Below are positions 16,827-25,282 of a DNA stretch of 48,760 bases, one piece after another. Origin of the DNA: a virus. Below the pieces are notes generated by a model. The model saw only the letters and a program-made list of their open reading frames with translations, had not been told where the DNA came from and did not search any database. The DNA lies in the IMG/VR virus record IMGVR_UViG_3300020407_000075, positions 1 to 48,760 of that record; one strand, written 5' to 3'. The position numbers and the translations under genes were made by a program. Within the stretch, counting starts at the first letter, position 1. Every line of letters begins with the position of its first letter.

Positions 16827-17788
16827 TGAAAGTATTAGTAACAGGAGCATCAGGATATATAGGTTCACAAACTTGTTATTACTTACACCACCAAGGGCAC
16901 ACTCTAGTTGGTGTAGATAGAAATATGATTAAACATCAATACTGTAGAGAAACATATATTGGAGATTACAGTGATAGTGTAATGGATATTATGTTACAAG
17001 ATGTAGATTGTGTAGTTCATATAGGAGCAACAAGTTTAGTAGGGCCTAGTGTATTAGATCCTAGCAAATATTATAATAACAATGTAGTAGGAACTCTAAA
17101 ATTACTTGATGGGTGTAAGAAGCATGAAATTAAACGTTTTGTCTTTGCAAGTAGTGCCGCAACATATGGTGAACCAGATGGAGGAGTGTGTTTAGAAACT
17201 GAACAACACGAACCTATGAATCCATATGGGTGGAGCAAACGTATGACAGAAATCATGTTAAATGATTATGCTACTGCATATGGAATAAACAGTGTTAGTT
17301 TACGTTTCTTTAATGTAGCAGGTGCAGACACACTTATGCAACACGGACAAGAAAAAGCGGCAACACATATTATTGCTAAACTTATAGAAATGACTATGGA
17401 AGGTAAAGACTTTACATTAAACGGTGGAGAATTTGATACACCAGATGGAACGTGTGTACGTGATTACGTACATGTAGAAGATGTTGCAACAGCAATAGAC
17501 AAAGCAATAGATTTTTTATTCTTTAGTTCCAATAGTGGAGCACATATATTTAATTTAGGTAATAAAAATGGATATAGTAATTCAGAAATTGTAGAAGCAG
17601 TAAGAAGAAACACACCTCTAGAACCTAATGTAACAATTGGACCTGCTAGAGATGGGGACCCTGCTAAGTTAGTAGCAGATACTACATTAGCAAATGAAAA
17701 ACTTAATTGGACACCAAAATATGATCTTGACACTATAGTTAAAACAGCATATAATTGGTATAATAAAAAAGCGACATCCACGTCGTAA
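16826..17788 (+). CDS. galE: NAD-dependent UDP-sugar 4-epimerase (GalE-like)
   Basis: The 320-residue product is a short-chain dehydrogenase of the extended type. GASGYIGS is the NAD loop, FASSAATYGEP carries the catalytic Ser/Thr, and YGWSKRMTE is YxxxK. CVRDYVHVEDVA and FNLGNKNGYSNSEIV are typical of GalE. It probably interconverts UDP-glucose and UDP-galactose or a related pair. It directly follows the glycosyltransferase. The last 60 bp contain a perfect sigma70 promoter for folE. Confidence 0.8.
   Translation: MKVLVTGASGYIGSQTCYYLHHQGHTLVGVDRNMIKHQYCRETYIGDYSDSVMDIMLQDVDCVVHIGATSLVGPSVLDPSKYYNNNVVGTLKLLDGCKKHEIKRFVFASSAATYGEPDGGVCLETEQHEPMNPYGWSKRMTEIMLNDYATAYGINSVSLRFFNVAGADTLMQHGQEKAATHIIAKLIEMTMEGKDFTLNGGEFDTPDGTCVRDYVHVEDVATAIDKAIDFLFFSSNSGAHIFNLGNKNGYSNSEIVEAVRRNTPLEPNVTIGPARDGDPAKLVADTTLANEKLNWTPKYDLDTIVKTAYNWYNKKATSTS
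17727..17755 (+). promoter_or_regulatory. Sigma70-type promoter TTGACA-N17-TATAAT inside the epimerase gene
   Basis: Both hexamers are perfect, with a 17-bp spacer, 50 bp before the folE ATG at 17805. It lies in coding sequence, but agreement with the other promoters in the window supports it. Confidence 0.7.
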
Positions 17789-17804
17789 ACTCGGAGTAAA
17801 ATAA

Positions 17805-18482
17805 ATGGAAATAAGCAACGTAATTAAACAAAGAATTTTAGCAAAGAACAAAAGATTTCATTGTAATGATAACATATCTGAATTCATAGAAGATGGTGAA
17901 TTAGATTTATTACAACAAGAAGTAGAAGGAAAGTTACAAGGAGTGTTAGAAAGTCTTGTAATTGATACAGATAACGATCACAATACAAAAGAAACTGCAA
18001 AACGTGTAGCAAAGATGTATATAAAAGAAACATTTGGTGGTAGATATGAACCAGTACCAAGAGTTACAAGTTTCCCTAACATGGGTTATAAGAGTATGTA
18101 CACTAGTGGACCAATTAGTATTAAGTCAACATGTGCTCATCACTTGCAAAACATTGTAGGTAAAGCATGGGTAGGCATTATTCCAAATGGTCAAGTAATT
18201 GGCTTGAGTAAGTTTAACAGACTTATACATCACATTGTTGAACGTCCACAAATACAAGAAGAGATGACAACACAGATTGCTGATGCACTACAAGAATATG
18301 CACAAACAACACATATTGCAGTAGTGGTAAAAGCAGAACATCATTGTATGACACATAGAGGAGTACGTGAACACGAATCAGATATGACAACTGCTATAAT
18401 GCTAGGTGCATTCCATGATGACCCAGCAACTAGAGATGAGTTCTATAAGATTTGTATGAGTATGAAGGGGCATAGTTCATAA
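17805..18482 (+). CDS. folE: GTP cyclohydrolase I
   Basis: The 225-residue product has zinc ligands Cys110, His113 and Cys181, at the same numbers as in the E. coli enzyme. The first motif is STCAHHL rather than SxCEHH, and the second is HHCMTHRGV instead of CMxMRGV. It converts GTP to dihydroneopterin triphosphate, the first step to folate and to preQ0. With queD, queE and dpdA nearby it most likely feeds DNA deazaguanine synthesis. A perfect promoter lies just upstream. Its stop overlaps the next start (TAATG). Confidence 0.92.
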   Translation: MEISNVIKQRILAKNKRFHCNDNISEFIEDGELDLLQQEVEGKLQGVLESLVIDTDNDHNTKETAKRVAKMYIKETFGGRYEPVPRVTSFPNMGYKSMYTSGPISIKSTCAHHLQNIVGKAWVGIIPNGQVIGLSKFNRLIHHIVERPQIQEEMTTQIADALQEYAQTTHIAVVVKAEHHCMTHRGVREHESDMTTAIMLGAFHDDPATRDEFYKICMSMKGHSS

Positions 18483-18979
18483 TGAAACCTAATAAAATTT
18501 ATTACTCTTGGAAAGACACAGAACATATGTGTAATCAACTCATTAATCAACTTTATAAAGATGGATGGAAACCAGATTACATAGTAGGAATTACACGAGG
18601 AGGTAATGTACCTGCTACTATTTTAAGTAATATAACTGGAATTAGATGTGAAGCATTAAAGGTTGCTTTACGAGATGGTGAGTCTGGTAAGTCTGGTGAT
18701 AGTGTTGAATGGATGGCTGAGGATGCCCTAACAGGTAAAAAAATTCTAATAGTAGACGATATTAATGATACTGGTGCTACATTCAAATGGATTAGCAATG
18801 ATTGGAAACTTAATGGACGAGCAGGCGCCTATAACAATGTTCGTTTTGCTGTTTTAACTGAGAACTTATCAAGTGAGTTTGATGGCGTTAATTATTGGTG
18901 CCATGAAGTAAATAAAGCAGAAGAAGATGTGTGGTTAGTTTATCCATGGGAAGGCGATATAGAGTATGGACAAACATAA
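18482..18979 (+). CDS. Type I phosphoribosyltransferase
   Basis: The 165-residue product has the PRPP-binding signature KILIVDDINDTGAT and an upstream loop GITRGGNVPA. This is the layout of hypoxanthine/xanthine-guanine phosphoribosyltransferases. It is translationally coupled to folE. Two ideas are open: salvage of purine base to GTP for FolE, or handling of bases released by DpdA. The hood region that would set the base specificity is not diagnostic to my eye. Confidence 0.8.
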   Translation: MKPNKIYYSWKDTEHMCNQLINQLYKDGWKPDYIVGITRGGNVPATILSNITGIRCEALKVALRDGESGKSGDSVEWMAEDALTGKKILIVDDINDTGATFKWISNDWKLNGRAGAYNNVRFAVLTENLSSEFDGVNYWCHEVNKAEEDVWLVYPWEGDIEYGQT

Positions 18980-20120
18980 TGTATCAAAAATATTAGAAGC
19001 ACCTACTTCAAATATTCCTTGGGAACATAAAATAATTCGCAATGCATTAAACACTGCAACGGTTGTTTCATTATTAAAGGTATTTAATATAATAGATTGG
19101 GATAACGCACCAAAAGATAGTTTTCAAGAAGGTATCTATACAAAAGATATATCAAAGGATTTTATTTCTTCTTTACCAGCTTCACTAGCCAAGCAAGTAC
19201 TTTCTGAATTAAAAGATACAGAAGCACACAAATTATTACTTCAACATTATAACATAGATTATAGTACTGGATATAATGCTAGTCTTGTATTTGACTATTG
19301 TGACCCAGCAGGACTTAATGAAGAACATAATGATACAGGTCCACGTAAAGACACTTTAACATTACAATATTATTTGCAAGTAGATGATGCATCAAGGTCA
19401 TTGTATCTAAATGATATGGACACAAGTGCCACATCTAGTGATGCAGTTATATTTAAAAGTCAGCCTCACACAATGCATAGTTTTAAAGCTGGCCCAGGAA
19501 AACGATTCAGTTTACGTTTACGCATAGGAACTAATATATTAAATCCATCAGTTATACAAAACAAAAGTAATAGCAAAATTGGTGTATTAATTGATTGCAA
19601 AGATATGGAAAGTGATAGTTTGCATAAGTTATTAGAAGTCAACTTAGGTGCAGTAACATATAGAAATTTAATTCAACATGGATTTAGTAATATTGTAGTT
19701 TTTAGAGAGCGTGAAGATTTTAACGTAGCAAAAGACTTATTAAAAGAACACGGTGTAGAAAGAATACTATTAGTATTTGCAGGTGCAACTGTAGATGAAC
19801 AAACATTAGACGCAGTAATATCAGCAAAACACATAACAGCACCAGTTGACGGTAATACAGTACTTCGTCAATTTGTAGTATTTGATATTAATGATAGTGA
19901 GTTTGATATAGTAGGCGATTATTTAGGTAATGTTAAAAACAAAATAACTCATGCTGATATGACGGATTTAGGTATTGCTGTATTACATCCTGACAAAGAA
20001 ACTGTAGATTTTTTAGGAGAAATTAGCGAATATATGATACCAAACGGATTAGATGATAATATGAGTGATTATGACAAAGACCTAGCAAATATTATTAAAA
20101 AAAGAGTAAGTAAACTATGA
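18966..20120 (+). CDS. 2OG-Fe(II) oxygenase-like protein with extra C-terminal domain (putative)
   Basis: The product is 384 residues. In the first half, EEHNDTG gives an HxD iron site followed by TLQYYLQ and, about 60 residues on, HTMHSF with RFSLRLRIG, matching the distal His and the 2-oxoglutarate Arg. The second half (about 200-384) has repeated strand-helix units (IGVLIDCK, IVVFRERED, ILLVFAGA) and no name. It overlaps the phosphoribosyltransferase by 14 bp. Substrate unknown; a hydroxylase acting on a protein or sugar is possible. Confidence 0.5.
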   Translation: MDKHNVSKILEAPTSNIPWEHKIIRNALNTATVVSLLKVFNIIDWDNAPKDSFQEGIYTKDISKDFISSLPASLAKQVLSELKDTEAHKLLLQHYNIDYSTGYNASLVFDYCDPAGLNEEHNDTGPRKDTLTLQYYLQVDDASRSLYLNDMDTSATSSDAVIFKSQPHTMHSFKAGPGKRFSLRLRIGTNILNPSVIQNKSNSKIGVLIDCKDMESDSLHKLLEVNLGAVTYRNLIQHGFSNIVVFREREDFNVAKDLLKEHGVERILLVFAGATVDEQTLDAVISAKHITAPVDGNTVLRQFVVFDINDSEFDIVGDYLGNVKNKITHADMTDLGIAVLHPDKETVDFLGEISEYMIPNGLDDNMSDYDKDLANIIKKRVSKL

Positions 20121-20168
20121 ATTTGTTGAAATTCCATAGATTTTACCATAAAAACCGATGTTTCTTGG

Positions 20169-20197
20169 TTGACAAGATGCATATATTGTTGTATAAT
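20169..20197 (+). promoter_or_regulatory. Sigma70-type promoter TTGACA-N17-TATAAT
   Basis: Both hexamers are perfect with a 17-bp spacer, in an intergenic gap of 112 bp, 35 bp before the subtilase ATG. Confidence 0.88.
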
Positions 20198-20232
20198 ATG
20201 TGTACATTAACCATAAAAGTCAGGAGACTACA

Positions 20233-22929
20233 ATGAAAAAACTTATTGCAACCGTGGTAATAGGCATAGCAATTGCCTTTACGTCACTTTCGGCATCTGC
20301 ATATACAAGTTATTATGATGCAAATTGGTTCCAAAATATGGATCAAATGCGCCAAATTAATTTTGCAAAATCAGTTGTACGTAATTATCAGAACATCAAT
20401 CAAAGTTATGCAAATATTTTTGACAAATATTCTCGCTATAGTCATCTAAGTTGGTATAAAAATATTCAAACACGATATGAATGGCATTTAGGCGAGATTG
20501 ACAAGTACAATACTGTTATTAATTCAGATATTGCACCTAAGATTGTACGTACTTATGTAGAAGAAGTACCTGGAACAATTGTTAATCGTGGTACCACTAT
20601 CACTACTACAGACAATAATGTTGTTGAAGAACAAGATGGTAACACAATTCGAGAGTATGCAGTAATTACTGTTACTCTAACTACACCGGTTACAACTACA
20701 TATTATACTAACCACAAAACTGTTAGTGTATATGATAACGGTAAAGAAACGTATCAAAATAATGTAAAAGTTGATAGTAAAGAAACTATAAATGAAATTG
20801 ATATACAAGTTGATCGTGAACTTATTAGAGAATATGCTCTTGTTATTCCAGAAGAAGAAAAACCGGAAGAACCAGACGCACCTACTATAATTGTATTCAC
20901 AGAAGCAGAATATCTTGCTAGAGGTGATGTTGACTACACAGTAAGTGATAGTTATTACAATGCCGTTAAAACAATGAACAGTAATATTAATGATAGTTAC
21001 ATTGAATTGCTAGGTGGGTACTTTGGTAACAATCTGGATAAGATTGGAGCACCAGCGGCATGGTCTCGTGGGTATACTGGTAAAGATAGTATAATTGCAA
21101 TCTTTGATACTGGTATTGACACAGACCATAGTGAGTTTACAGATAGTATTATTGAAGCAAAATGTTTTACAAGTGTATGTGAACGTGGACTTGGAACTGT
21201 AGAAGATGGTAACAGGTTTGGACACGGAACACACGTGGCAGGTATTGCCGCGGCAAACTTAGATGGTGTTGGTACTACAGGTGTAGCCTACGATGCTGGA
21301 TTGCTTATTGGTAAACTTGCATACGATGGTGGCTTTTTCCAATTTAACAAAATTCCTGAAGCAATGGAGTGGGCAGTAGAAAACGGTGCAGATGTAGTAA
21401 ACATTAGTGCCGGTACAACTACAAGTTGGGCATATCGAAACAGTCTTACGGAAATTAGCGAAGGCGTTTATTATGCAGATATGACATTTGGTGATTATAA
21501 TACTCTTGGGTATAACCAAATATATTCTACAAATGGTCATGCTACTGCAATGATTGAGTCAATGAAAGGTCACGAAACTGTAATGGTTCTTGCCGCTGGT
21601 AATGATCGACTTGCAGTGGCTAGTCAAGAATCACATATTGCTCTTGATTCTGAAATTGGTGATCGTGTACTTGTTGTTGGTATGTTTGACGAAAGGAAGA
21701 ACAGCCTTAGTAAGTGGAGCAATGCGGCAGGAACTATTTGTCGAGAACTTAATGATGATGGCACTTGTAAATCCGATGCTCTTATTAGCGATAGGTATAT
21801 TATGGCACCAGGTGTGTATATTGCGGCACCAACTAACAATGGTGAATATACAACACTTACAGGTACATCGATGGCGGCCCCTCATGTAGCAGGTGCAGTT
21901 GCAATTGTACATCAAATGTGGCCACATATGACTGGTGCTAACCTTACTAAACTTTTGCTTAACACGGCAGATACAGAAGTCATTTCAAATTATGATCCTA
22001 ATAAACATGGACAAGGTATGCTAGATTTAGATGAAGCAACACTACCACAAGGTGCTATTGGATTAGTTACTACAGGTAGAATTGATGATAATAGAGTTAA
22101 TATAAATGACAGTGGTGTAATTGCAATGAGTGGTAATGCAAATATTTCAGCATTAAGTTCAATGATGGTAGCTGATGAGTATAATAGAGATTATTACTTT
22201 GACGCTAATAACATGGTACAAACAATAGATACAAGGACAGCAAGTCCTACATCAGCGGCAATGCATGGCTTTGCTCCTGATTACTACTTAGGTTTTAATG
22301 GTGGTAGTATTATTCCTGTAACAAACTCAGGAACACATATTGCACTTAATGATAATAATAACAATGTAAGTATTGTGCAACAATGGAATAAATTAACAGT
22401 AGGTTTTGTAAACGAATCAGATAAGTTCTTGGGTAACTTTGCAGATAATGAATTTATGAGAGTTAACAATTCTAATACTGCATATTTTGGATATAGTGAT
22501 AGCATAGAATTAAACAATGGTATAAGTGTATTTGGTAATGCAACAATAGGTGCTACACGACTTGATGTAGACAATAGTTCTATGCTTAAAAGTGCAGATG
22601 TTATGATGTCTAACAGTGCTACACTTGGTGTGTCGCAAACAACAGGTGGCAATACATTTGGATTTGTAACAAGTATGCCAGTTAGTATTACAAGTGGCGA
22701 TGCACACTTTAATATTCCTAGTAGTGTTAGTGCTAATGGAGATGTTGTAAGCACAGACATTAACAGTTCATTAAAGGCTAACAAGAGAGAAATTGACGTT
22801 GGAGTATTTTATATAAATAGAATTACAGATACATCTTCATGGACAGCAAATATTGAAATGCGTAATAATTATGCAGGTTTAGATGAAACACAAGTAACTG
22901 CAGGTATAACATATAAGTTAGTATTTTAA
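20233..22929 (+). CDS. Exported subtilisin-like (S8) protease with barrel-like C-terminus
   Basis: The product is 898 residues. A Sec signal peptide (LIATVVIGIAIAFTSLSASA) is followed by a helical and beta-rich propeptide-like region. The S8 domain has Asp292 (AIFDTGID), His331 (GHGTHVAGI) and Ser546 (TGTSMAAPHVAG), so the triad is intact. The last ~300 residues are Asn/Ser-rich alternating strands ending ITYKLVF with a terminal Phe, as in outer-membrane autotransporter barrels. The ATG at 20233 follows AGGAG and is preferred to the GTG at 20200, which would hide the signal peptide. It is driven by a perfect promoter, so early expression is likely. Its stop overlaps tdk. Confidence 0.85.
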   Translation: MKKLIATVVIGIAIAFTSLSASAYTSYYDANWFQNMDQMRQINFAKSVVRNYQNINQSYANIFDKYSRYSHLSWYKNIQTRYEWHLGEIDKYNTVINSDIAPKIVRTYVEEVPGTIVNRGTTITTTDNNVVEEQDGNTIREYAVITVTLTTPVTTTYYTNHKTVSVYDNGKETYQNNVKVDSKETINEIDIQVDRELIREYALVIPEEEKPEEPDAPTIIVFTEAEYLARGDVDYTVSDSYYNAVKTMNSNINDSYIELLGGYFGNNLDKIGAPAAWSRGYTGKDSIIAIFDTGIDTDHSEFTDSIIEAKCFTSVCERGLGTVEDGNRFGHGTHVAGIAAANLDGVGTTGVAYDAGLLIGKLAYDGGFFQFNKIPEAMEWAVENGADVVNISAGTTTSWAYRNSLTEISEGVYYADMTFGDYNTLGYNQIYSTNGHATAMIESMKGHETVMVLAAGNDRLAVASQESHIALDSEIGDRVLVVGMFDERKNSLSKWSNAAGTICRELNDDGTCKSDALISDRYIMAPGVYIAAPTNNGEYTTLTGTSMAAPHVAGAVAIVHQMWPHMTGANLTKLLLNTADTEVISNYDPNKHGQGMLDLDEATLPQGAIGLVTTGRIDDNRVNINDSGVIAMSGNANISALSSMMVADEYNRDYYFDANNMVQTIDTRTASPTSAAMHGFAPDYYLGFNGGSIIPVTNSGTHIALNDNNNNVSIVQQWNKLTVGFVNESDKFLGNFADNEFMRVNNSNTAYFGYSDSIELNNGISVFGNATIGATRLDVDNSSMLKSADVMMSNSATLGVSQTTGGNTFGFVTSMPVSITSGDAHFNIPSSVSANGDVVSTDINSSLKANKREIDVGVFYINRITDTSSWTANIEMRNNYAGLDETQVTAGITYKLVF

Positions 22930-23567
22930 TGCAAATAGAATCAACACAAAATATTTATAAATTTCCAATACCAAAAGCAACGGATACAGGAACATATAAT
23001 AAACGAGGCAAACTTGAAGTCATAGCAGGACCTATGTTTGCTGGTAAGAGTAGTGAGTTACTTAAACGACTACTCTTTATAGAACACGGTGGACATAAAG
23101 TGCTAGTGTTAAAACCGATTGTGGACGACAGATATCATAGTGATAACAAAGATGAAATCGTAACACACAATAAATTAAGACACCCAGCCGTATCAGTAAT
23201 TGACTTAGAACTAGTAAAAGACAATTACACAATTAGACCATATAACTTTCATACAGTGTTTATTGATGAAGTACAATTCTTTGATACAAATGAAACTATA
23301 TGGTTTGTAGAAGAAGGTTTACGTACAGGCGTAAACTTTGTAGTAGCAGGTCTTGACCAAGACAGCAGAGGAGTACCATTTGAAACAACTGCACGTATGC
23401 TATCATTAGCAGATGAAGTAGTTAAAATTAAAGCATTCTGTACAGTATGCGGTATTGATGCTGGTAAAACACAAAGACTAAAAGCAACAAAAAACTCGAA
23501 AAGAGTAAAAATAGGTGGCGCCGAAACATATGAACCGAGGTGCCACGAACATTGGGAGCCAAAATAA
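22929..23567 (+). CDS. tdk: Thymidine kinase
   Basis: The 212-residue product is a type II thymidine kinase. The P-loop is GPMFAGKSSELL, the Mg site FIDEVQFF, followed by the GLDQDSRGVPFE lasso region and the zinc pair CTVCG plus a final Cys in EPRCHEH. It phosphorylates thymidine to dTMP for phage DNA synthesis. It overlaps the subtilase stop (TAATG) and is followed at once by queD. Confidence 0.93.
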   Translation: MQIESTQNIYKFPIPKATDTGTYNKRGKLEVIAGPMFAGKSSELLKRLLFIEHGGHKVLVLKPIVDDRYHSDNKDEIVTHNKLRHPAVSVIDLELVKDNYTIRPYNFHTVFIDEVQFFDTNETIWFVEEGLRTGVNFVVAGLDQDSRGVPFETTARMLSLADEVVKIKAFCTVCGIDAGKTQRLKATKNSKRVKIGGAETYEPRCHEHWEPK

Positions 23568-23568
23568 A

Positions 23569-24060
23569 ATGACAAAATATAAATACGTAAGTACAAAAGA
23601 ATATGTAGATCAATTTCCTGTCGCTTATAGACAATGGAAGGCTGAGAGTCACTGTAACATTATTCATGGATACAGTTTTAGTATGAGATTCTTTTTCGGT
23701 ACTAACGACTTAGACATTCGTAATTGGGTAGCAGATTACGGAGGTATGAGAGAACTTAAACAAATGCTACAAGATCAATTCGATCACACTCTGTTAGTAG
23801 CAGAAGACGATCCTCATAAAGATTGGTATATGGAAGCCAACAAACTTGGAATTGCAAAAGTAGTAGAACTTCCAAAACTTGGTTGTGAAGGATTAGCAGA
23901 TCAATTATACAAATATGTAAATGGAATATACATTCCAGATATGTGGGGTAAATCAGAAGGAGAACGTCTATGGTGCTTTAGAGTAGAAGTACGTGAAACA
24001 CAAACTAATATGGCGTATAGGGAAGGCCATAGAGAAGATGGCGAAGACTTATTTGCATAG
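23569..24060 (+). CDS. queD: 6-carboxytetrahydropterin synthase-like protein
   Basis: The 163-residue product is a tunnelling-fold enzyme. ESHCNIIHGYSF holds the catalytic Cys and zinc His region, VADYGGMRELKQML the Dfg helix, FDHTLLV the DH pair, CEGLADQLYKYV the pTaE-type helix and VEVRETQTNMAYRE the final Glu strand. The usual HGH is HGY here, so one zinc His may be missing or supplied by the His two before the Cys. Expected role: dihydroneopterin triphosphate to carboxytetrahydropterin, between FolE and QueE. I chose ATG 23569, one base after the tdk stop, over a start inside tdk. Confidence 0.8.
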   Translation: MTKYKYVSTKEYVDQFPVAYRQWKAESHCNIIHGYSFSMRFFFGTNDLDIRNWVADYGGMRELKQMLQDQFDHTLLVAEDDPHKDWYMEANKLGIAKVVELPKLGCEGLADQLYKYVNGIYIPDMWGKSEGERLWCFRVEVRETQTNMAYREGHREDGEDLFA

Positions 24061-24070
24061 GAGAATTTAA

Positions 24071-24310
24071 ATGAACAGAATTTTAATGATTGACCCACCA
24101 AGCGGTAATAAATATGGATTTCCAAAAGCGATACCAGAGTCAGGTACAATATATTATGGTAGCAAATATGACTATGGATTAAGAGATGATTTTAATCTCT
24201 TAAAATGGTTAGTAAGCGAAGGCTACCCACAAAAAGAAATTGACAACTGCGGTGGTAAATTTGTTAGTAGTTTTTGGACTGAACCCAAAGAGCCAGTTGA
24301 AGATACGTAG
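24071..24310 (+). CDS. Hypothetical protein
   Basis: The product is 79 residues, starting MNRILMIDPPSGNKYGFPK, with Trp and Tyr-rich segments and no recognised family. AGGAG precedes the ATG. It lies between queD and the split radical SAM pair. Confidence 0.6.
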   Translation: MNRILMIDPPSGNKYGFPKAIPESGTIYYGSKYDYGLRDDFNLLKWLVSEGYPQKEIDNCGGKFVSSFWTEPKEPVEDT

Positions 24311-24320
24311 TGGCATAAAA

Positions 24321-24328
24321 ACTAAATA
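24321..24328 (+). promoter_or_regulatory. Late-promoter-like motif ACTAAATA
   Basis: ACTAAATACATAT just precedes the ATG at 24334. The same CTAAATACATAT core occurs at 33149 and 35046. If used as a late promoter, the transcript would be nearly leaderless. Confidence 0.35.
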
Positions 24329-24333
24329 CATAT

Positions 24334-24966
24334 ATGCTTGTAACTAACCCATTAGAAATAGAACTCACAACAAAATGCACTCTTGGGTGCCCTGCTTGTC
24401 CACGCAATGATTCTAGTCAAGATAAAAAAGATTGGGATGTTGGACACCTAGATACAAATATTGTTAAAAGTTTTGCAGACTCACTAGCAAACCGTAATTA
24501 TCTATTTGTAGGATGTTATGGTGATCCAATATACCATCCAGACTTTATAGACATCATACGTTATTATATAGAAAGAAATAAAACTCTTACTATTCATACT
24601 AATGGTAGTTTTAAAAAACAAAAGTGGTGGGATGAATTAGCAAGTCTTAATTGGTCACGTAAGCAATTATTTAACTTTAGTGTAGATGGACTAGAAGAAA
24701 CAAATCATTTATACAGAATTCGTGCAGACTGGAAATCTATTATGATGGGAATGAAAACAATGGGAGCACTTCCATTAGATCGTAAGCCTAGACTAGAATG
24801 GAAGTATCTAGTTTTCCCATATAACGAATATCAAGTAGAAGACGCAAGAAAACTTGCAAATAGTTTAGGAGTTGATAAGTTTATGCCAGTCACAAGTGAA
24901 AGAGATATTGAGTGTTATCACTGTGATGACCCAGAAATATATAGGTGGCCAAATGATAAAACCTAG
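24334..24966 (+). CDS. Radical SAM core protein (first half of a split SPASM-type enzyme)
   Basis: The 210-residue product has Cys15, Cys19 and Cys22 in CTLGCPAC, then VGCYGDP at the GGEP position and FSVDGLEETNHLYR as in the enzyme at 7842. It ends after the core, at a TAG, before any auxiliary Cys motif. The next gene supplies exactly the missing C-terminal part in another frame, overlapping by 14 bp. Either the enzyme is genuinely two subunits, or a frameshift or sequencing error splits one gene. No Shine-Dalgarno is clear for the ATG. Confidence 0.75.
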   Translation: MLVTNPLEIELTTKCTLGCPACPRNDSSQDKKDWDVGHLDTNIVKSFADSLANRNYLFVGCYGDPIYHPDFIDIIRYYIERNKTLTIHTNGSFKKQKWWDELASLNWSRKQLFNFSVDGLEETNHLYRIRADWKSIMMGMKTMGALPLDRKPRLEWKYLVFPYNEYQVEDARKLANSLGVDKFMPVTSERDIECYHCDDPEIYRWPNDKT

Positions 24967-25282
24967 ATGTTTATTATATGACCTGGCCATGTTTTTATCT
25001 GCTGATAATAAATTAAAACCTTGTTGTTTTGTTAATCCAGTAGAAAGTTGGAATGAATTTATAGAATGGGGCAAACAAAACGGATTAAATGTGGAAGAAG
25101 ACTTGGATGTAACAAAGCATAATATAGATACAATAATAAAAAGTCCTACATGGCTGGCAGTAATAGATGGATTTGAAACAGGAAATACACCTAAAGCATG
25201 TCACATAGAATGCGGGCCTAATAGTTATTCCAGTACAGACCAAACTTCTAAACATAGCGATTATACAGGAGATAAGAATTGA
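24953..25282 (+). CDS. Auxiliary-cluster (SPASM-like) half of split radical SAM enzyme
   Basis: The product is 109 residues. It has a Cys near residue 6, a KPCCF pair near 25 and CHIECG near the end, the same spacing as the C-terminal part of the enzyme at 7842. Its ATG sits 14 bp inside the 3' end of the core gene, in a different frame, as expected for coupled translation. On its own it lacks the SAM-cleaving site. The 3' end overlaps the TTG start of the dehydrogenase by 4 bp. Confidence 0.6.
   Translation: MIKPRCLLYDLAMFLSADNKLKPCCFVNPVESWNEFIEWGKQNGLNVEEDLDVTKHNIDTIIKSPTWLAVIDGFETGNTPKACHIECGPNSYSSTDQTSKHSDYTGDKN

Noticed and set aside
20200-20232. GTG start for the subtilase
   Set aside because: It would be at or before the predicted transcription start and would place polar residues before the signal peptide; ATG 20233 has AGGAG.
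20932-20960. TTGACT-N17-TATTAC inside the subtilase gene
   Set aside because: It is in the middle of a long gene with no downstream start, so it probably occurs by chance.
22812-22819. TATAAATA inside the subtilase gene
   Set aside because: It matches the late consensus, but is 110 bp before tdk and in conserved-looking coding sequence; kept only as a weak possibility.
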